64,000 nucleotides of DNA. Source: Rapana venosa. Its lineage: Eukaryota > Mollusca > Gastropoda > Neogastropoda > Muricidae. Where the stretch lies: positions 10,046,535 to 10,110,534 of the forward strand of contig CM054135.1 of the NCBI GenBank assembly GCA_028751875.1, in the 5' to 3' direction. Shown piece by piece: positions 44,336-55,654 of this stretch (position 1 is its first letter; each line of letters begins with the position of its first letter). The position numbers and the translations under genes were made by a program. A model generated the notes under the pieces. That model was not told the origin of the DNA. It did not search any database and saw only the letters and a list, made by a program, of their open reading frames with translations.

Positions 44336-46429
44336 CTCGATGGTTTTCATGGTAGTTAAAAGAACTGCGCAACAACAGCATGAAGTAAAGGAGGACCAGC
44401 AGTCATAGCACAGTTGTCAGCATAGCTGGACAGCGGGCCAGACCATGGTCCCTGTCGCCATTAGAGACATGCATTGGTAGGGTCTGTTGGCTCTTGTCCA
44501 CTCCTGCCTCAGCTGAAAATGTTGTGGGTTTAGTGAGGAGACTGAGACTTAGAGGAGTCAGCAGTCATTGTCTTTTGAGGATGCAGATTTTCGGCCTGTT
44601 GCTAGAATGATCTGAAAGAAACCTGTATCTCTCAGGCCTTTGTGATGTTGGGAGATGATGTGAAAGAAGACGCAGAGTACAGCCTACTCCTGTCTCATTT
44701 TAACCCTCTTGTTGTTGGATTCTACAGAGCTAAACTGCCTGTAGATTTTGAATTCTTTGCCCGTTTTCTACCTCCATCTGACTTACTTTACTCCAAAGGC
44801 AATTGTGTGTGTGCATGACAAGTTATCAAGCTGACATTTTGTCACAAGCTAGGCATGTCTTTGTACTTGCATTTAGGTGCAAGTTTATGTGTCTGGTCAC
44901 CAGATGTCTTGTCATTGTCACCTTATTTGTCACCAATCACAGGTAAAAATATGGTATATATGATAAAACAGCAAATCCTGCATGGATTTGACAATAGTTC
45001 AAGCATATTAGTGTCGAATAAGGAAGTGATACCCAGCTGATGTGTTTACCAATAGTTATGTGAAATAGTACTTCAAGGATGTGCCACACAATGTCCCCAT
45101 AGCACCTGTTGTTTTATGGTATGTCTCGAGGAGACAGAAGTTTTGTTTAACTATTTTTTTCTTTTGAAAACAAGTCATATTTCAATCAACATGTGACCTT
45201 TATACTGTACTTCATATCTGCTGTGCTACCACATGTTTGTTAAGTGTACAGAAGTGTATTATTGTACATGACTGTCACACTGTCACCATTGTCACAGCAC
45301 AGGTGTGACAAATTCGAAACAACACAGAACTTCTGTAACTCTACAAAATTTTAATGTTGGTAGTCTCTAAAGTAGTCGTAGTGGTGGCACAGGGTCACAT
45401 TACATCACAAAAAGCACAAATTATGGATGTGGGAGGGGGGGGGGGTGTACCCATTATTCTCACCTGTCGAACCTTGGCAGACGGAGAACTATTTTATTTT
45501 CCCTCTTGCTATTTTCATTATCAGCATATTTGTTCGTTTCTGCCATTGCAGTTTCAAAGCAAAAGTGTTGTAATAATGAGAAAACAGTCAAAAGGCATCA
45601 CGTTTTCAGGCGTCTATGCCCTGGACCGGCCGGGAGGTCAAATTTCTCCACAGTCGGTGTGTGTAGCACAGGTCAGGAATGTGCCCTGTAGCACGTTATT
45701 TTCTGGCTTACTCTTCTCCCTAACTGCAGCATTTCCTTTCTCCTCTTCCTCATAAGCGTTTAATATCGGACTCACTTAACAATTCTCGTTCAAATGTTTC
45801 TACTTCCAAGACAATAACATTCAATTTATCGTCTGGCTAATCAGATGAATCGTCTGCTACTAAAGAAAACGCCATTTTTTTCCCGCCACGCTGCACCATT
45901 GAAAAGCATTCCGGTCGCTGGCTGTTATTTCTTCCTTCCCTCCCCACTACACGCATGTTAGTGGTCTAAATTTATCACTGGCATCCTCTGACACCCTCCC
46001 TGCATCGCCCCACCAATTTCCAGACACATAGTGTGAAAACCACGAGGTCTGTGTGTGATGGAAAAGTACTGCCCACGTGGGCAGCACCAACTGTCGGCTG
46101 CGGTCGGATTGGAATCTAGCGGCAGCCTCCGTTACTGTCGGCTGCGGCCGGATCGGGGACAAAAGGGTTAAACCTGTCTCAGTCCCTCCAGGGTTGTCAT
46201 CATCATCATCATTATCATTATCATTATTATTATTATTGTTGTTATTATTGTTGTTTGTTGTTGTCTCATCATCATCACCATCATTCTTCTTCTTCTTATC
46301 ATTATGATTATTATCCCTGTTGTCATGGCCGTGTGTTTCATGCTCATGTTTTACATGTTTATATGTATGTATGTAGTCATGGTATAACTGGCAGATAAGT
46401 TATGCATGAACTTTTTTCTCCTTGTTCCT

Positions 46430-46530
46430 TGGCTAGAGCTCCCAGGTTCACCAGTGGTGAGATTTTGTGTGTGTGACCATTTTTGGCCACCATGAAAGTA
46501 GCCATATTTGGACTTTGGGCTGCATGAACT
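46430..46530 (-). repeat. Dispersed repeat 'R1', inverted
   Basis: 'gttccttggctagagctccc' followed by 'ccaggttcaccagtggtgag' and 'accatgaaagtagccatatt' are the reverse complement of the R1 3' end. Confidence 0.75.
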
Positions 46531-46644
46531 GATGTATGTATATGACTACTTGAGTAATGACCGACACAGCTGGTGCCTCTGAACCCTTATCCATCGTTAT
46601 ACAATACTGTCTCGATATGCTTTCTTCACATCACATCTCCCTTT

Positions 46645-46999
46645 TTAAAAATTCTTTTATTTATTCTTTTATTTTGAGAATAATGGAATAAGCACTCATG
46701 TGCTTTTTTTTTTTTTACATCTAGTCCCCGTGTGTTTGTAGTTTTGTAAATTTTGTCATCCGTTCCCACTGGCACACAATGACCTACTCTTCCGAAAAGC
46801 AGAAGGGTTTTAACGTGTGCGCAAGATATCCTGCGTGTGTTCACACACAGCACCTCAGTTTATAGTCTCATTTTAGGGGGAGTGGAGTCAGCACTGATGT
46901 TAACTCCACAGGAAAAATCCTCTTGAACGAGATTCGAACTCAGGTCAGCAGATCACGAGCGTAGTGCACATCACTCTAACCTCTGGGCTACCCTGTCCC
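46645..46999 (-). mobile_element. tRNA-derived SINE (family B), full length, inverted
   Basis: Reading the - strand from 46999: a tRNA-like head with an A box (tagcccagaggttagagtg) and B box (gagttcgaatctc), then the body (gttaacatcagtgctgactc, gagactataaactgaggtgc, gcgcaagatatcttgcgca-like), and a 3' end with 'gcacatgagtgcttattcca' and 'ataaaagaataaataaaag'. This is the only copy in the window with an intact pol III promoter region for this family. Confidence 0.88.
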
Positions 47000-47039
47000 C
47001 TTTCCCCTTCACTCCATCAGCTCTGCACTGACATTTTCA

Positions 47040-47290
47040 GGCAGTGTGTTGTGGGCTGATCAGAGCTGGGGGAACTCATCCTCCGGATGAGACTAAACTG
47101 AAGCCCCGTGTTCGAACACATGCAGAACATCTTGTGCACACATTAAATCCTGTTCTGCTTTTCGAAAGAGTAGGCCATCGCGTGCCCATGAGATGACAAA
47201 ATTTACAAAACCGCATACACACGGGGACTGGATGTAAAAAAGCACATGAGTGCTTATTCCATTCTCGATATAAAAGAATAAATAAATAAG
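47040..47290 (+). mobile_element. tRNA-derived SINE (family B), head missing
   Basis: It starts near 'gcagtgtgttgtgggctgat', shares 'ccggatgagactaaactgaa', 'cacacattaaatcctgttct', 'gagtaggccatcgcgtgccc' and 'cgcatacacacggggactgg', and ends 'ataaaagaataaataaataa'. It lies about 40 bp from the inverted full-length copy and about 100 bp upstream of the next exon. Confidence 0.87.
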
Positions 47291-47392
47291 TCCCTCACCA
47301 GGTACCCTGTGGGTATGCTACTATACATGACAGATATTTTTTCCCCCTATGATGATATAGTAAGTAACTGTGTAGTGAATGGATGTGTTCAG

Positions 47393-47490
47393 GTTTCGAC
47401 ACATTCAAAGAAGAAGTGGGGATAAGCAAGGACTCGATGAAGCGAGGCATGTCGCTGGATGTACAGTACGATGAGCAAGACATGATCAAG
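47393..47490 (+). CDS. ANK: Ankyrin exon: C-terminal regulatory region
   Basis: The acceptor is ggatgtgttcag (47381-47392) and the donor is GTGAGT (47491). The 98 nt run from phase 1 to phase 0. The exon encodes FDTFKEEVGISKDSMKRGMS and then LDVQYDEQDMIK. It is charged, with a basic KRGMS patch that could be a phosphorylation site and an acidic DEQD. It has no recognised domain; it is assigned by phase, position and codon composition to the regulatory tail that follows the death domain. It has an AT-richer base composition than the upstream exons. Confidence 0.88.
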
Positions 47491-48856
47491 GTGAGTGTTT
47501 GCTGACCCGTGTGTGCTAAGTAACCTGTGTATTGTGATGTGCTGTACTGTACCGTACTGTATTGAAGCCCTCCTTGGTTGTGGCTTTGGTTTGCTTCACG
47601 TACACCTTTGCTTTGGGCCGTGGGCTTTTAATTTTTGCTTTATGGTTTGGTTTATTTGGGTGTAATGTGTATAATTATGTACATGAGAGTTTGAGTTGTC
47701 TTTGTTGTAGGGATTTGGTTTTTTTTAAACTATGTATTGTCAGTTTGTTAAGTTTCTTTGTTTTGGGAAACAGACTTTGAAAGAGTAGTGTTATTTTGAT
47801 GAGAGATTAAAACTGGTTTAGCTTACTACATTGTCTCTTAAAGACATTGTGTAAACAGAGGTATATGCTCACACATGCCTACCAGCGCCGATACTCACAC
47901 AATCTTGCATACAATTATTCTGCACACTTAGTTGTAAAGTTAGGTTTTGGGAAAAGGATGGAACAGTTATGAAAATGTGTGCTCACAGAGCCTTAGTCTT
48001 TACATCTCATTTCTCATCTTCTTTCTTTTTTGTTTTACATCCTCTCTCCCCGTCTGTTTTGTTTGTTTGTTTGTTTTAATCTTCATTGAATTCTTCTTCC
48101 ACACTCCTCTTCTGCTTTTTCTCTTCATTTTTGCGTTGAGGGAGATAAACGTGTGCGCAGAGGAAGTCATGAGATTGTTTTATTGTTTTGATTTTTTTAA
48201 AGTTTCAGATATTGTCATTTCTTTTTTGTTTTCTTTTATGCATATATAGGCCAGCATTTGTTTCAGAAAAATTGAAATGTTTGCCTGATTAAGATTTAGT
48301 GTGTGAGTGAGTGAATGTGTGTGTGTGTGTATGCTTTGAAGCATGTGCTTTAGAACACCACGCAACACATTAGCTCAGCTTTGTATGTCTGCTTCAAACC
48401 TGTCAATATGAACCCAGCAAGTGTTGACATGGAACTTGGCAGTCAGTAAGTGTGAGAAACGTAAAACAAACAGGAAAGATGCAGCAGTGAGAACAATACA
48501 GGCAACACTCAGTGTGTTGCTTGCCCTAACACCCTTTGTCATTGTGAAGAAAAAGAAGTGTCGGGATGAAGAGAGAAAAGAGATGTTGATGTTCAAGTTG
48601 TGTGCAACGCTCGTTAACCAAAAAATGCATATTGCTTGCTGTAACCCCTTTGTCATTATTAAGGAAATAAGCTAAGTGTTGGGACAGAGAGAAGAAAAGA
48701 GATGTTGATGTTCAAGTTGTGTGTAATGGATCACAACGTGAATGAAGTGATTGGCTTTGCTTGATGTACCCCCCAGTGCTACCACCACCTCCACCACCAC
48801 CCCCCTAACCAGTCCTGTCTGTGTTCCTCTCTTGCATGGCCTGCCGCTTGTTTCAG
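47491..48856 (+). other. Intron
   Basis: T-rich unique sequence contains a tandem pair of about 130 bp ('gagaaaagagatgttgatgt' + 'tcaagttgtgt', near 48571 and 48697) and a short ccacc-rich piece before the acceptor cgcttgtttcag. Confidence 0.8.
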
Positions 48857-48874
48857 AATCTAGACGATATTAAG
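48857..48874 (+). CDS. ANK: Ankyrin 18-nt microexon (NLDDIK)
   Basis: The acceptor is cttgtttcag (48847-48856) and the donor is GTGAGA (48875). The 18 nt are phase 0 at both ends, as the neighbouring exons require. It inserts NLDDIK between DQDMIK and ESESAEESSP. Note that it ends in IK like the exon before it (MIK/DIK), and that it is acidic like its surroundings. Both splice sites are good. Skipping leaves the frame intact, so it is probably an alternative microexon. Such a small exon could also be chance; the exact phase match and strong sites support it. Confidence 0.65.
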
Positions 48875-51131
48875 GTGAGATGCAATTCCTGGCCCCTCCC
48901 CTGCTCAGCGGATGTCATTCCTCTTTTTGTCCCCATTTCTTTAAAAAACACACCACTTTTTGCCATCAAACTCAACCCTTTTCATCCTTGTCATGCTTTT
49001 GTCCACGTTTTACCTTGGGAAATTTTTCTTTCTGTGTATTTTGACCTTTCTTTTCTTTGTAGAGAAATGTGTTTGTTGGTTACGTGAATTCTTCTGAATG
49101 TTTTTGTCAGTTGGATTTTGATATGGGTGAAAGTTAAAGGTAAAATTAATTCAGCAGACTGTGTTCCTGTCTAAGCTGTATTCTGGTGTTCGTGTTAAGT
49201 CAAGGGGAGGCCTTACAAACAAAGTGCAAGACATTGTGTGTGGATGCCCTGCTCCCCATCTGCCAAGTCAGTCATCCACAAAGCAGGTGCAGGACAACTC
49301 TGCAGCCCAGAGTGCTGGGGAAGCGTTGTACGCACACTGGATAATTCAGTCTCCACAACCCAGTGAAAGCTGACATGATGCACAGGACGATGTATGGTTA
49401 TCTTCTGCATGCATGTAGTGTATACTTGGAGCGGGCTAAGGCATTGGCAGGCCTGCACGTATGTTGACCTGGGAGATCATAAAAATACACTCGCTTAATC
49501 CATTAGTGATGATTTTTTTTATTTTAAATCCTTAACCTTAATCCTCAACTAGGTGCCACCAAGACTGAAGCTTGAATAGGCTGTTGGTTGAAGAAGAGCA
49601 GCATGACTCTGAGCAGTTTGAATGAATAATATGAATTTGAATACTAAGAAAGAAAGTAAGAAAATGAGTTGGTAATTGATGTTTTGATTGAAACAACCCG
49701 AACTCTGTAGGTCTCATTCTTTTTATTTTTGAAAGTGTCATTGGTGTAACATTCTGAGAGTGGAGAAAATCATCTTCTGCATGCACATGACCAGATTTAG
49801 AGGCACAGACTGGGAGCACACTGCACTCTATAGAGATAGAATTGTTGAGATAAGTCATCACATGTATTCTCACTCAACCCCAACAGAGGGTGGTTTTCCT
49901 CTATTTTTCTTTTCCACTTTTTTTTATAAACTAAATTTTTCAGCATTTATCACTCTTACTGGGTTTTTTCTCTTTCATTTATTGTGATAGATATTAAGGC
50001 ATTTTTCATAGTATATATCATTAACTCTGTGCGTTTGTGTTTACCTCTGCATGTGTGTGTGTATTTGTGCGTACGTGTGTGTGCGTATTTGTGCGTGTGT
50101 TTGAATGTGTTTGTTTGCACGTGTGTTCAAGAGATAAGGGGGATTGTTTGTTTCTTTTTTTCTGGATTGAAATCTTTCATTGTTTCCTTCTTCTTTGTAT
50201 CTCTGTTTAATAATAATGGCTTTTTGTCAGTTGAATTTTGTAGTTAGCCAGTCTGTCTGTCTGTCTGTATGTATGTCTGTGTCTCTCCTTTTGTGTCTCT
50301 GTCTCTTTCTGCCTTTGTCCATCTGCCTGTTTACACACACACTCTCTATCTATCTATCTATCTATCTCTCCCTCCCCTTCCCCCCCCCCCCCCTCCACCC
50401 CCGGCTTTCTTCCCTTTCTGCCCCCCCTCTATCTCCTCCCCACCTCCCCCAACTTTTCCTCGCTCTTCTCACTTTCTTTTCACTCTTCCTTCCCCTCATT
50501 CTCCTCCTTCTCTCTCTCCCTGCCTTTCTCCTTTTTCCTGCTTGTCTTTCAAAAAAAAGTGTGTGTTGGGGTGGGGGGATCTGTTACTGCTCTTAAATTG
50601 ATGTTCTTACAGAGGCAACTATGAAGTCTTCTGCTGAATGTTCTGATTCATGGAAATGAATGTGTTGTCCAGTTTTTTTAAAGGAGAAATTTTAGCCGAT
50701 GTATTCAGGTAGTTCTCTATTTTTCCTTCCTTTCCCTTTTTTCCCCCAGCTGTGTCTGCTTTGTCTTTTCTATTGTGTGATCTATATTTACGCGTTTCTC
50801 TTTTTCCTTTTAACGGGTAGTGATGATTTTGGTGTCACGTGTGTGTTTGTGTGTGTGTGTGTATTAGTGCTTTGGGGTGGTGGTTTTTTTCTGGTTAAAG
50901 GTTGGGTTTCTTTGGTTGGTTGGCTTATGATTTTAAAGCAAAGTCATGGATAATGTTAAAGTTGTTAAACAAACACTTGTTGTTTTTTAAAAGCCTTTTT
51001 TTTTAAACATATGTTTTTAGCTGAAAAAATTTGTGAGTAGACCTTTTTTTTTATCATCAGTCATTTTCTTTCGATTTGTACTCATCTTTTTTTGTCTTCC
51101 AAATTGTTCTTTGTAATAAACTTCTCTGACT

Positions 51132-51196
<65 letters not shown>

Positions 51197-51539
51197 CACA
51201 CACACACACACACACTACACACACCACAAACACACACACCCCACACACACACACACACACAACACACACACACCAGCCCTTCTTCTTTTCTTCTACTTTC
51301 ATAATCATTATTAACTTTGTCAACAGTGTCATTGTTATTTAAGAGGAATTTTGTTGTAGTTTTGTTTTGTGCTGTATCATACTGCAAGCATTTTGATAGT
51401 CACTTTTTTGTAGTTAGTTTATTTTTGGAGTCTGTGGGTATATCTACTTGCATGCAGGAGTGGCTTTTTTCTCTACAGAGTTTAGCCAGGGACAAATAAA
51501 TATCATGTTGGTTTATATTCTTTTTACCTGTGGTAGATG

Positions 51540-51720
51540 TGTGTTGCACACGGTACCTCAGTTTATCATCTCATCCAAAAAGACAGCACCCAAATCATCA
51601 GTCATTGTCCAGTAGATGGGAGGAAAAGTTCTGCCGTAAGATGGGAATGGAACCTGGAACCTCAGAAGCTTCACTGCTAGACCACTGATCCACCACCACA
51701 GATATGACCTCCGTGATCCA
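51540..51720 (-). mobile_element. tRNA-derived SINE, variant with a different head, inverted
   Basis: On the - strand it reads gatcagtggtctagcagtga then gaggttccaggttccattcc (A- and B-box-like), and later 'ggatgagatgataaactgag' and 'taccgtgtgcaacaca', which resemble the middle of SINE family B. The head differs from that of the 46645-46999 copy, so it is a subfamily or a recombinant. Confidence 0.7.
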
Positions 51721-51754
51721 CCACATGCCCTTGCTAATGTGGGGGCTGTATTTG

Positions 51755-51885
51755 CAGACAGGAAAAGAAAAAAGTAATGGGTGGCGCTGCTCTTGTGGTG
51801 ACACGCTCTCCCCAGGGAGAGCAGCCCAAATTTCACGCAGAAAAATCTGCTGTGACTTAAAGTGGTATAAAGTAAATAAAGTCTT
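51755..51885 (+). mobile_element. SINE family C fragment
   Basis: 'gacaggaaaagaaaaaagta', 'gggtggcgctgctcttgtgg', 'gggagagcagcccaaatttc' and 'aaaaatctgctgtgacttaa' match the copies at 30414 and 53692. Confidence 0.82.
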
Positions 51886-52148
51886 TAGCCAACATCATTC
51901 ACTGGGGATTTTGGGGAGTGTAAAGAGTATGTCTGGCCTGTTGGAAACTATGTGTTTGATACTTGGTGTCTGTTAATGTGTGTGTATTTTTGGTTGGATT
52001 TTTTTTTTCTGTCTGTCATCTTTCTTTCACACCATCTCTGGCATCAAGTCTGTTCTCCATCACTTCAAAAACCAAAAAACCCAGATGATTTCTTCTGTCC
52101 CCCATGCACGTGAAGTACTGACTTGTTTCTTCTTTTCTGTGATGAAAG

Positions 52149-52233
52149 GAGTCGGAGTCAGCAGAAGAGTCCAGTCCAAGCAGCGAACGAACGTCAGTAG
52201 ACAGGGGGCCCGCCCCTCAGGCCATCGCTGAAG
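52149..52233 (+). CDS. ANK: Ankyrin exon: acidic Ser-rich C-terminal segment
   Basis: The acceptor is gatgaaag (52141-52148) and the donor is a strong GTAAGT (52234). The 85 nt run from phase 0 to phase 1. The exon encodes ESESAEESSPSSERTSVDRG then PAPQAIAE. It is probably disordered and has several candidate casein kinase sites. No domain is recognised; it is assigned by frame, phase continuity and position. The acceptor has purines right before AG, so an alternative AG cannot be excluded. Confidence 0.82.
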
Positions 52234-53129
52234 GTAAGTGAGCTCTGCTGCGCTTCAACACAGACAACTCTCTCACGCTTCCCTCCTCCTGATCCATCAC
52301 ACCAGCAGGGACATGCTTTGGCTGATACACTCAGAGAGAGAGAGAGAGGCGTGTATGGAGTAGTTAGTCAGCTGTAGGTATAGTCAATACTATTAGATTG
52401 AAACGTAGTGTTGGCTCTTCCGAGTTGGTCTATGACTGTAGTGACTATTACAGTGTTCAGGCGTGGTTATGTTAGAGTTATGAGGTCTGTTTTCTTTTCT
52501 CTTAGATTGTATTTTTCATTTCTTAGTTTCAGCTGATTCTTTCTCGATTTCTTGGTTGTTGTTTTTTTCTCTAGAAGAATGAATCTCTCCTAGCCTACAG
52601 CCGGATGTGCATGCTGGTTAAGGTGATTCTGAGCAGTTGAATATTCGCGTGTGGCAGATTTGACTTTGGTCGAAGTGTTACAGGCACATGATTTTTTTTC
52701 CCCATTCATCTTATTGTAGTGTGTGTATTTGTGTAAAGAAGCATCATATAGCTGCTCTTTTAGAATTTTTGTCTTATTCTTATTTGTATTGTTAACATTA
52801 TTGAAATAGATTCATAAGGTGGTTTTTTTTGTATTGTTGTATGATTATTATAATAGATTTGTAATGATGGAAGATGAATTTTTTTATAAAGAGAGAGAGA
52901 GAGAGATAGAAAGAGAGTGAGCGAACTGCGAGTGTTGCCCCAAGGATTGCTATGCCATGGCTTACTGTATTTGTCCTGGCTTTTCATATGTGCATGGATC
53001 ATGATCATGTGACCATTGTCCAGTTCAGCACTGTACGTCTGGTGTGGCTGTCCTGTAGTGATGTACCATGTTATCTCCCTGTATGATGTTCACTGTACTA
53101 CACAAAGCACAACCTGTTCAGATACTTAT

Positions 53130-53242
53130 ACCCATCAGAGTCCCCAAAGTCAGAATGTGGCTACCTTAGTGGTGGGAAAAATCAGTCACATATGCAAAGT
53201 CTCTTCATTCATGAACCTCGGAGCTCTAGCCAAGGAACACCC
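53130..53242 (+). repeat. Dispersed repeat 'R1', followed by poly-C
   Basis: 'cccaaagtcagaatgtggct', 'acc' and 'ggagctctagccaaggaaca' match other copies. A poly-C/A run (53243-53330) follows directly at its 3' end, as also at the fragment near 16290-16350, so this junction may be the element's own tail. Confidence 0.75.
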
Positions 53243-53691
53243 CTGCCCCCCTCCCAACCCCCCCCTTCCCCCCCCCCCCCCCACCCCCCCTCCCCCCAAA
53301 ACCCCCCCCCAACCAAAAACCAAAACAAAACAATAAACCTGTCTGAGGAATCTCCACATATTTGAACGGTTTAATAAGTTAAAGCGCTGTTTTATTGTTC
53401 ATCAGCAAAGAATTTCCTTTTAGATCAAGTATATATTGACACAACACAAGTACTCATGAATTATGTATGAACACACACACACACACATGCATGCACACAC
53501 ACACGTATATATTGGGAAGGTGGGGAGTGACTTTGAAGCCAGGATAATTAAATGAATTTGGCATTAAGCGTAAGTGCATTGAACCTTCACTGAGATGACC
53601 TTACACACATCTATGGCACAATGCCTGCATCAAAAGACTGGTCTGTAACACTTCAGGATGTGAATCATCAGCATCATATACAGTTGCAGAC

Positions 53692-53815
53692 AGGAAAAGA
53701 ATAAAAATAGTGGTTGGTGCTGCTCTTGTGGTGACACATTCTCCCCAAGGAGAGCAGCCTGAATTTCACACAGAGAAATCTGCCGTGACTTTAAGTATCA
53801 TGAAATATAATTAAA
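53692..53815 (+). mobile_element. SINE family C fragment
   Basis: 'gacaggaaaagaataaaaat', 'tggtgctgctcttgtggtga', 'ggagagcagcctgaatttca' and 'gagaaatctgccgtgacttt' match the copy at 51755. Confidence 0.82.
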
Positions 53816-54267
53816 TGAGACAATGCTGAAGAAAAATCCTTTGACAGGGATTTATAGCTCTTGCCTCAGCAAGAAATGTGGACTGTAATGGTGGCGGCCA
53901 TTTTCTGCTCAAGTGATGGGTAGAGTTCTTGACAGCAGGTTGTGGTTTGTTCTTGTATTGTTTCATGTGAAGTTATTATTATACCAAAGTTTTGTGTGTG
54001 TGTTTTACTGGAGATTTTTTCTTTAAAATAGCTGGTATGTGGAGTTTAGGAGGAGGGTCAGAGCAACTGGAAATTGTCACTGATATCAGGGGGGGTTTGT
54101 TTATTTTCACCCAGAGGAACATGTTTTTGAAGGGGGATTTGAACATGCTTCATCTTTATTCTGCAAATCATGCTAAGTTATTGGTGTGTGTGTATGCGTG
54201 CTGGCGTGCTTACATGCGCACGTGAGTGTTTGTGTACATGTGTGCTACGAGCATGCATGTGGTTTGA

Positions 54268-54362
54268 GAGATGACAACATTTTTTAAACTGCATACACAT
54301 GGGGACTGGATGTAAAAAAAACATTTGAGGGCTTATTCCATTATCCTTGAAATAAAAGAAAG
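54268..54362 (+). mobile_element. SINE family B 3' fragment
   Basis: 'ctgcatacacatggggactg' followed by 'gatgtaaaaaaaa' and 'ggcttattccattatccttg' match the family-B 3' end. A GA microsatellite (54362-54388) follows the tail. Confidence 0.8.
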
Positions 54363-55270
54363 AAGAGAGAGACAGAGAGAGAGAGAGAGCAGGTGAAGAG
54401 TATTTAGATCACAGAAACTAAGTGATGCAGTTTTTATACAGATTTTTTTTAGCTTAATTTGTAGATGTTTGTGCTGTTTACATACTCATTATTGTCATTT
54501 TTATTATCATTATTGTTATCATTGCTCTGATCATAATTATACCACAACATGTTTTATTGCAGCACAAACACTTTTTTTCAACAAATTGCTTTTAACAAAA
54601 AAAAAAGTTTTGTTTTTAGCTTTTGCTCAACAAAATATCCTCAACGGACTTTTACATAATGAAACCCTTTTTTATATGAAGGTCATGTTGTTTTTTTGTT
54701 TATTGATTAATTATTTTTCATGTTTCTTAGAGAGTCTCCCTCTGACACAATCTGACATGAATATGTTTGACATATTGCACTGATAATCGATTGCATAACA
54801 TAGTGAAGTCAGACAGTTATTTGGCTTCAAAAGGGACCAGACAGGTGGCTGTTTCAGCTGTTATTATATGTGCCAAATGTAAGTTGTCTGTCATTATCAG
54901 GTACGAAGGGCACACCAAGTGTTATCTTAACAAACTGTAGGAAGAAAATGAACACAGAAAACGATGGAACAAACATTGATGAATGAAGTTGATGAATGTG
55001 TGATGTATGGAGAGAGTAAGAATCCTCGCACATCTAGGTGTGATTCCAGTGATGAGAGAGAAAGTCATTGAAGAGAGGGTGGTGGTGAGCTGAGGGAATA
55101 GGGCATGTATATTTTGAAATGAGCTACACATACAGATATGCATGAATAAGAAAAGTACACAGACACAGACATACACACACACACACACACATACACACAC
55201 ACACACTTTACTCATACACTCTCTCTCACACACATACACACACTCTTACCTTAAACCAAGCACAAGAACA

Positions 55271-55409
55271 ATATTGAAAAGGAAAAAAACACCCCTCCAA
55301 ATCTGCACAAAGGATATATATATATATATATATATAATATATATATCTTATTAATATATAGTATATATATATTATTCCTTTGTGCAGATATGGAGGTTTT
55401 TTTCCTTTT

Positions 55410-55415
<6 letters not shown>
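55271..55415. repeat. Inverted repeat with (TA)n loop
   Basis: The left arm (55271-55313, atattgaaaaggaaaaaaac...) and the right arm (55377-55415) are reverse complements over about 39 bp, with one 4-bp gap and one mismatch. The 63-bp loop is almost pure TA, and more TA follows (55411-55448). It could extrude as a cruciform, or be a foldback element. Confidence 0.88.
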
Positions 55416-55453
<38 letters not shown>

Positions 55454-55654
55454 TATACATGACCCCCAGTGTTACCTGTGTCAAGTTGTGAGTGACCAGT
55501 CCCTCCACTTGTTCCTCACACTGCATGAGGCAAGAAGCCAGACCAGCACTGTCCTTCTGTCGTTAAGTAAAAAAGCAACAACAAAAAAGCCATGCATGCG
55601 ATGTGGCGAGCGTGACACCCCCCCCCTCCCCCCTGCCCTCTCTTCACTGGCCAG

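Larger units (their letters stand above)
42936..47392 (+). other. Intron (4.5 kb)
   Basis: A (CCTT)n block (42953-43186) is followed by the 24-bp minisatellite (43196-44335) and AT-rich unique sequence (44340-45880). A GC-rich stretch (about 46070-46170) contains two copies of ctgtcggctgcgg. ATT/ATC triplets (46196-46320), an inverted R1 copy and two SINE family-B copies follow. The acceptor is atgtgttcag. Confidence 0.85.
48875..52148 (+). other. Intron (3.3 kb)
   Basis: T-rich unique sequence (48880-50260), CT/TATC repeats (50260-50540), T-rich sequence, and a CA block (51137-51274) are followed by a tRNA-like SINE in reverse (51540-51720) and a SINE family-C copy (51755-51885). The acceptor is gtgatgaaag, with a pyrimidine tract slightly upstream (tttcttcttttctg). 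Confidence 0.82.
52234..55654 (+). other. Intron (3.4 kb)
   Basis: AT-rich sequence carries one R1 copy followed by a C-rich block (53130-53330), a SINE family-C fragment (53692-53815), a SINE family-B 3' fragment (54268-54362), CA repeats (55168-55205) and the AT-loop inverted repeat (55271-55415). The acceptor is cttcactggccag. Confidence 0.82.

Noticed and set aside
46645..46999. A functional tRNA gene on the - strand
   Set aside because: The tRNA-like head lacks a convincing full cloverleaf and is followed by the SINE body shared with other copies.
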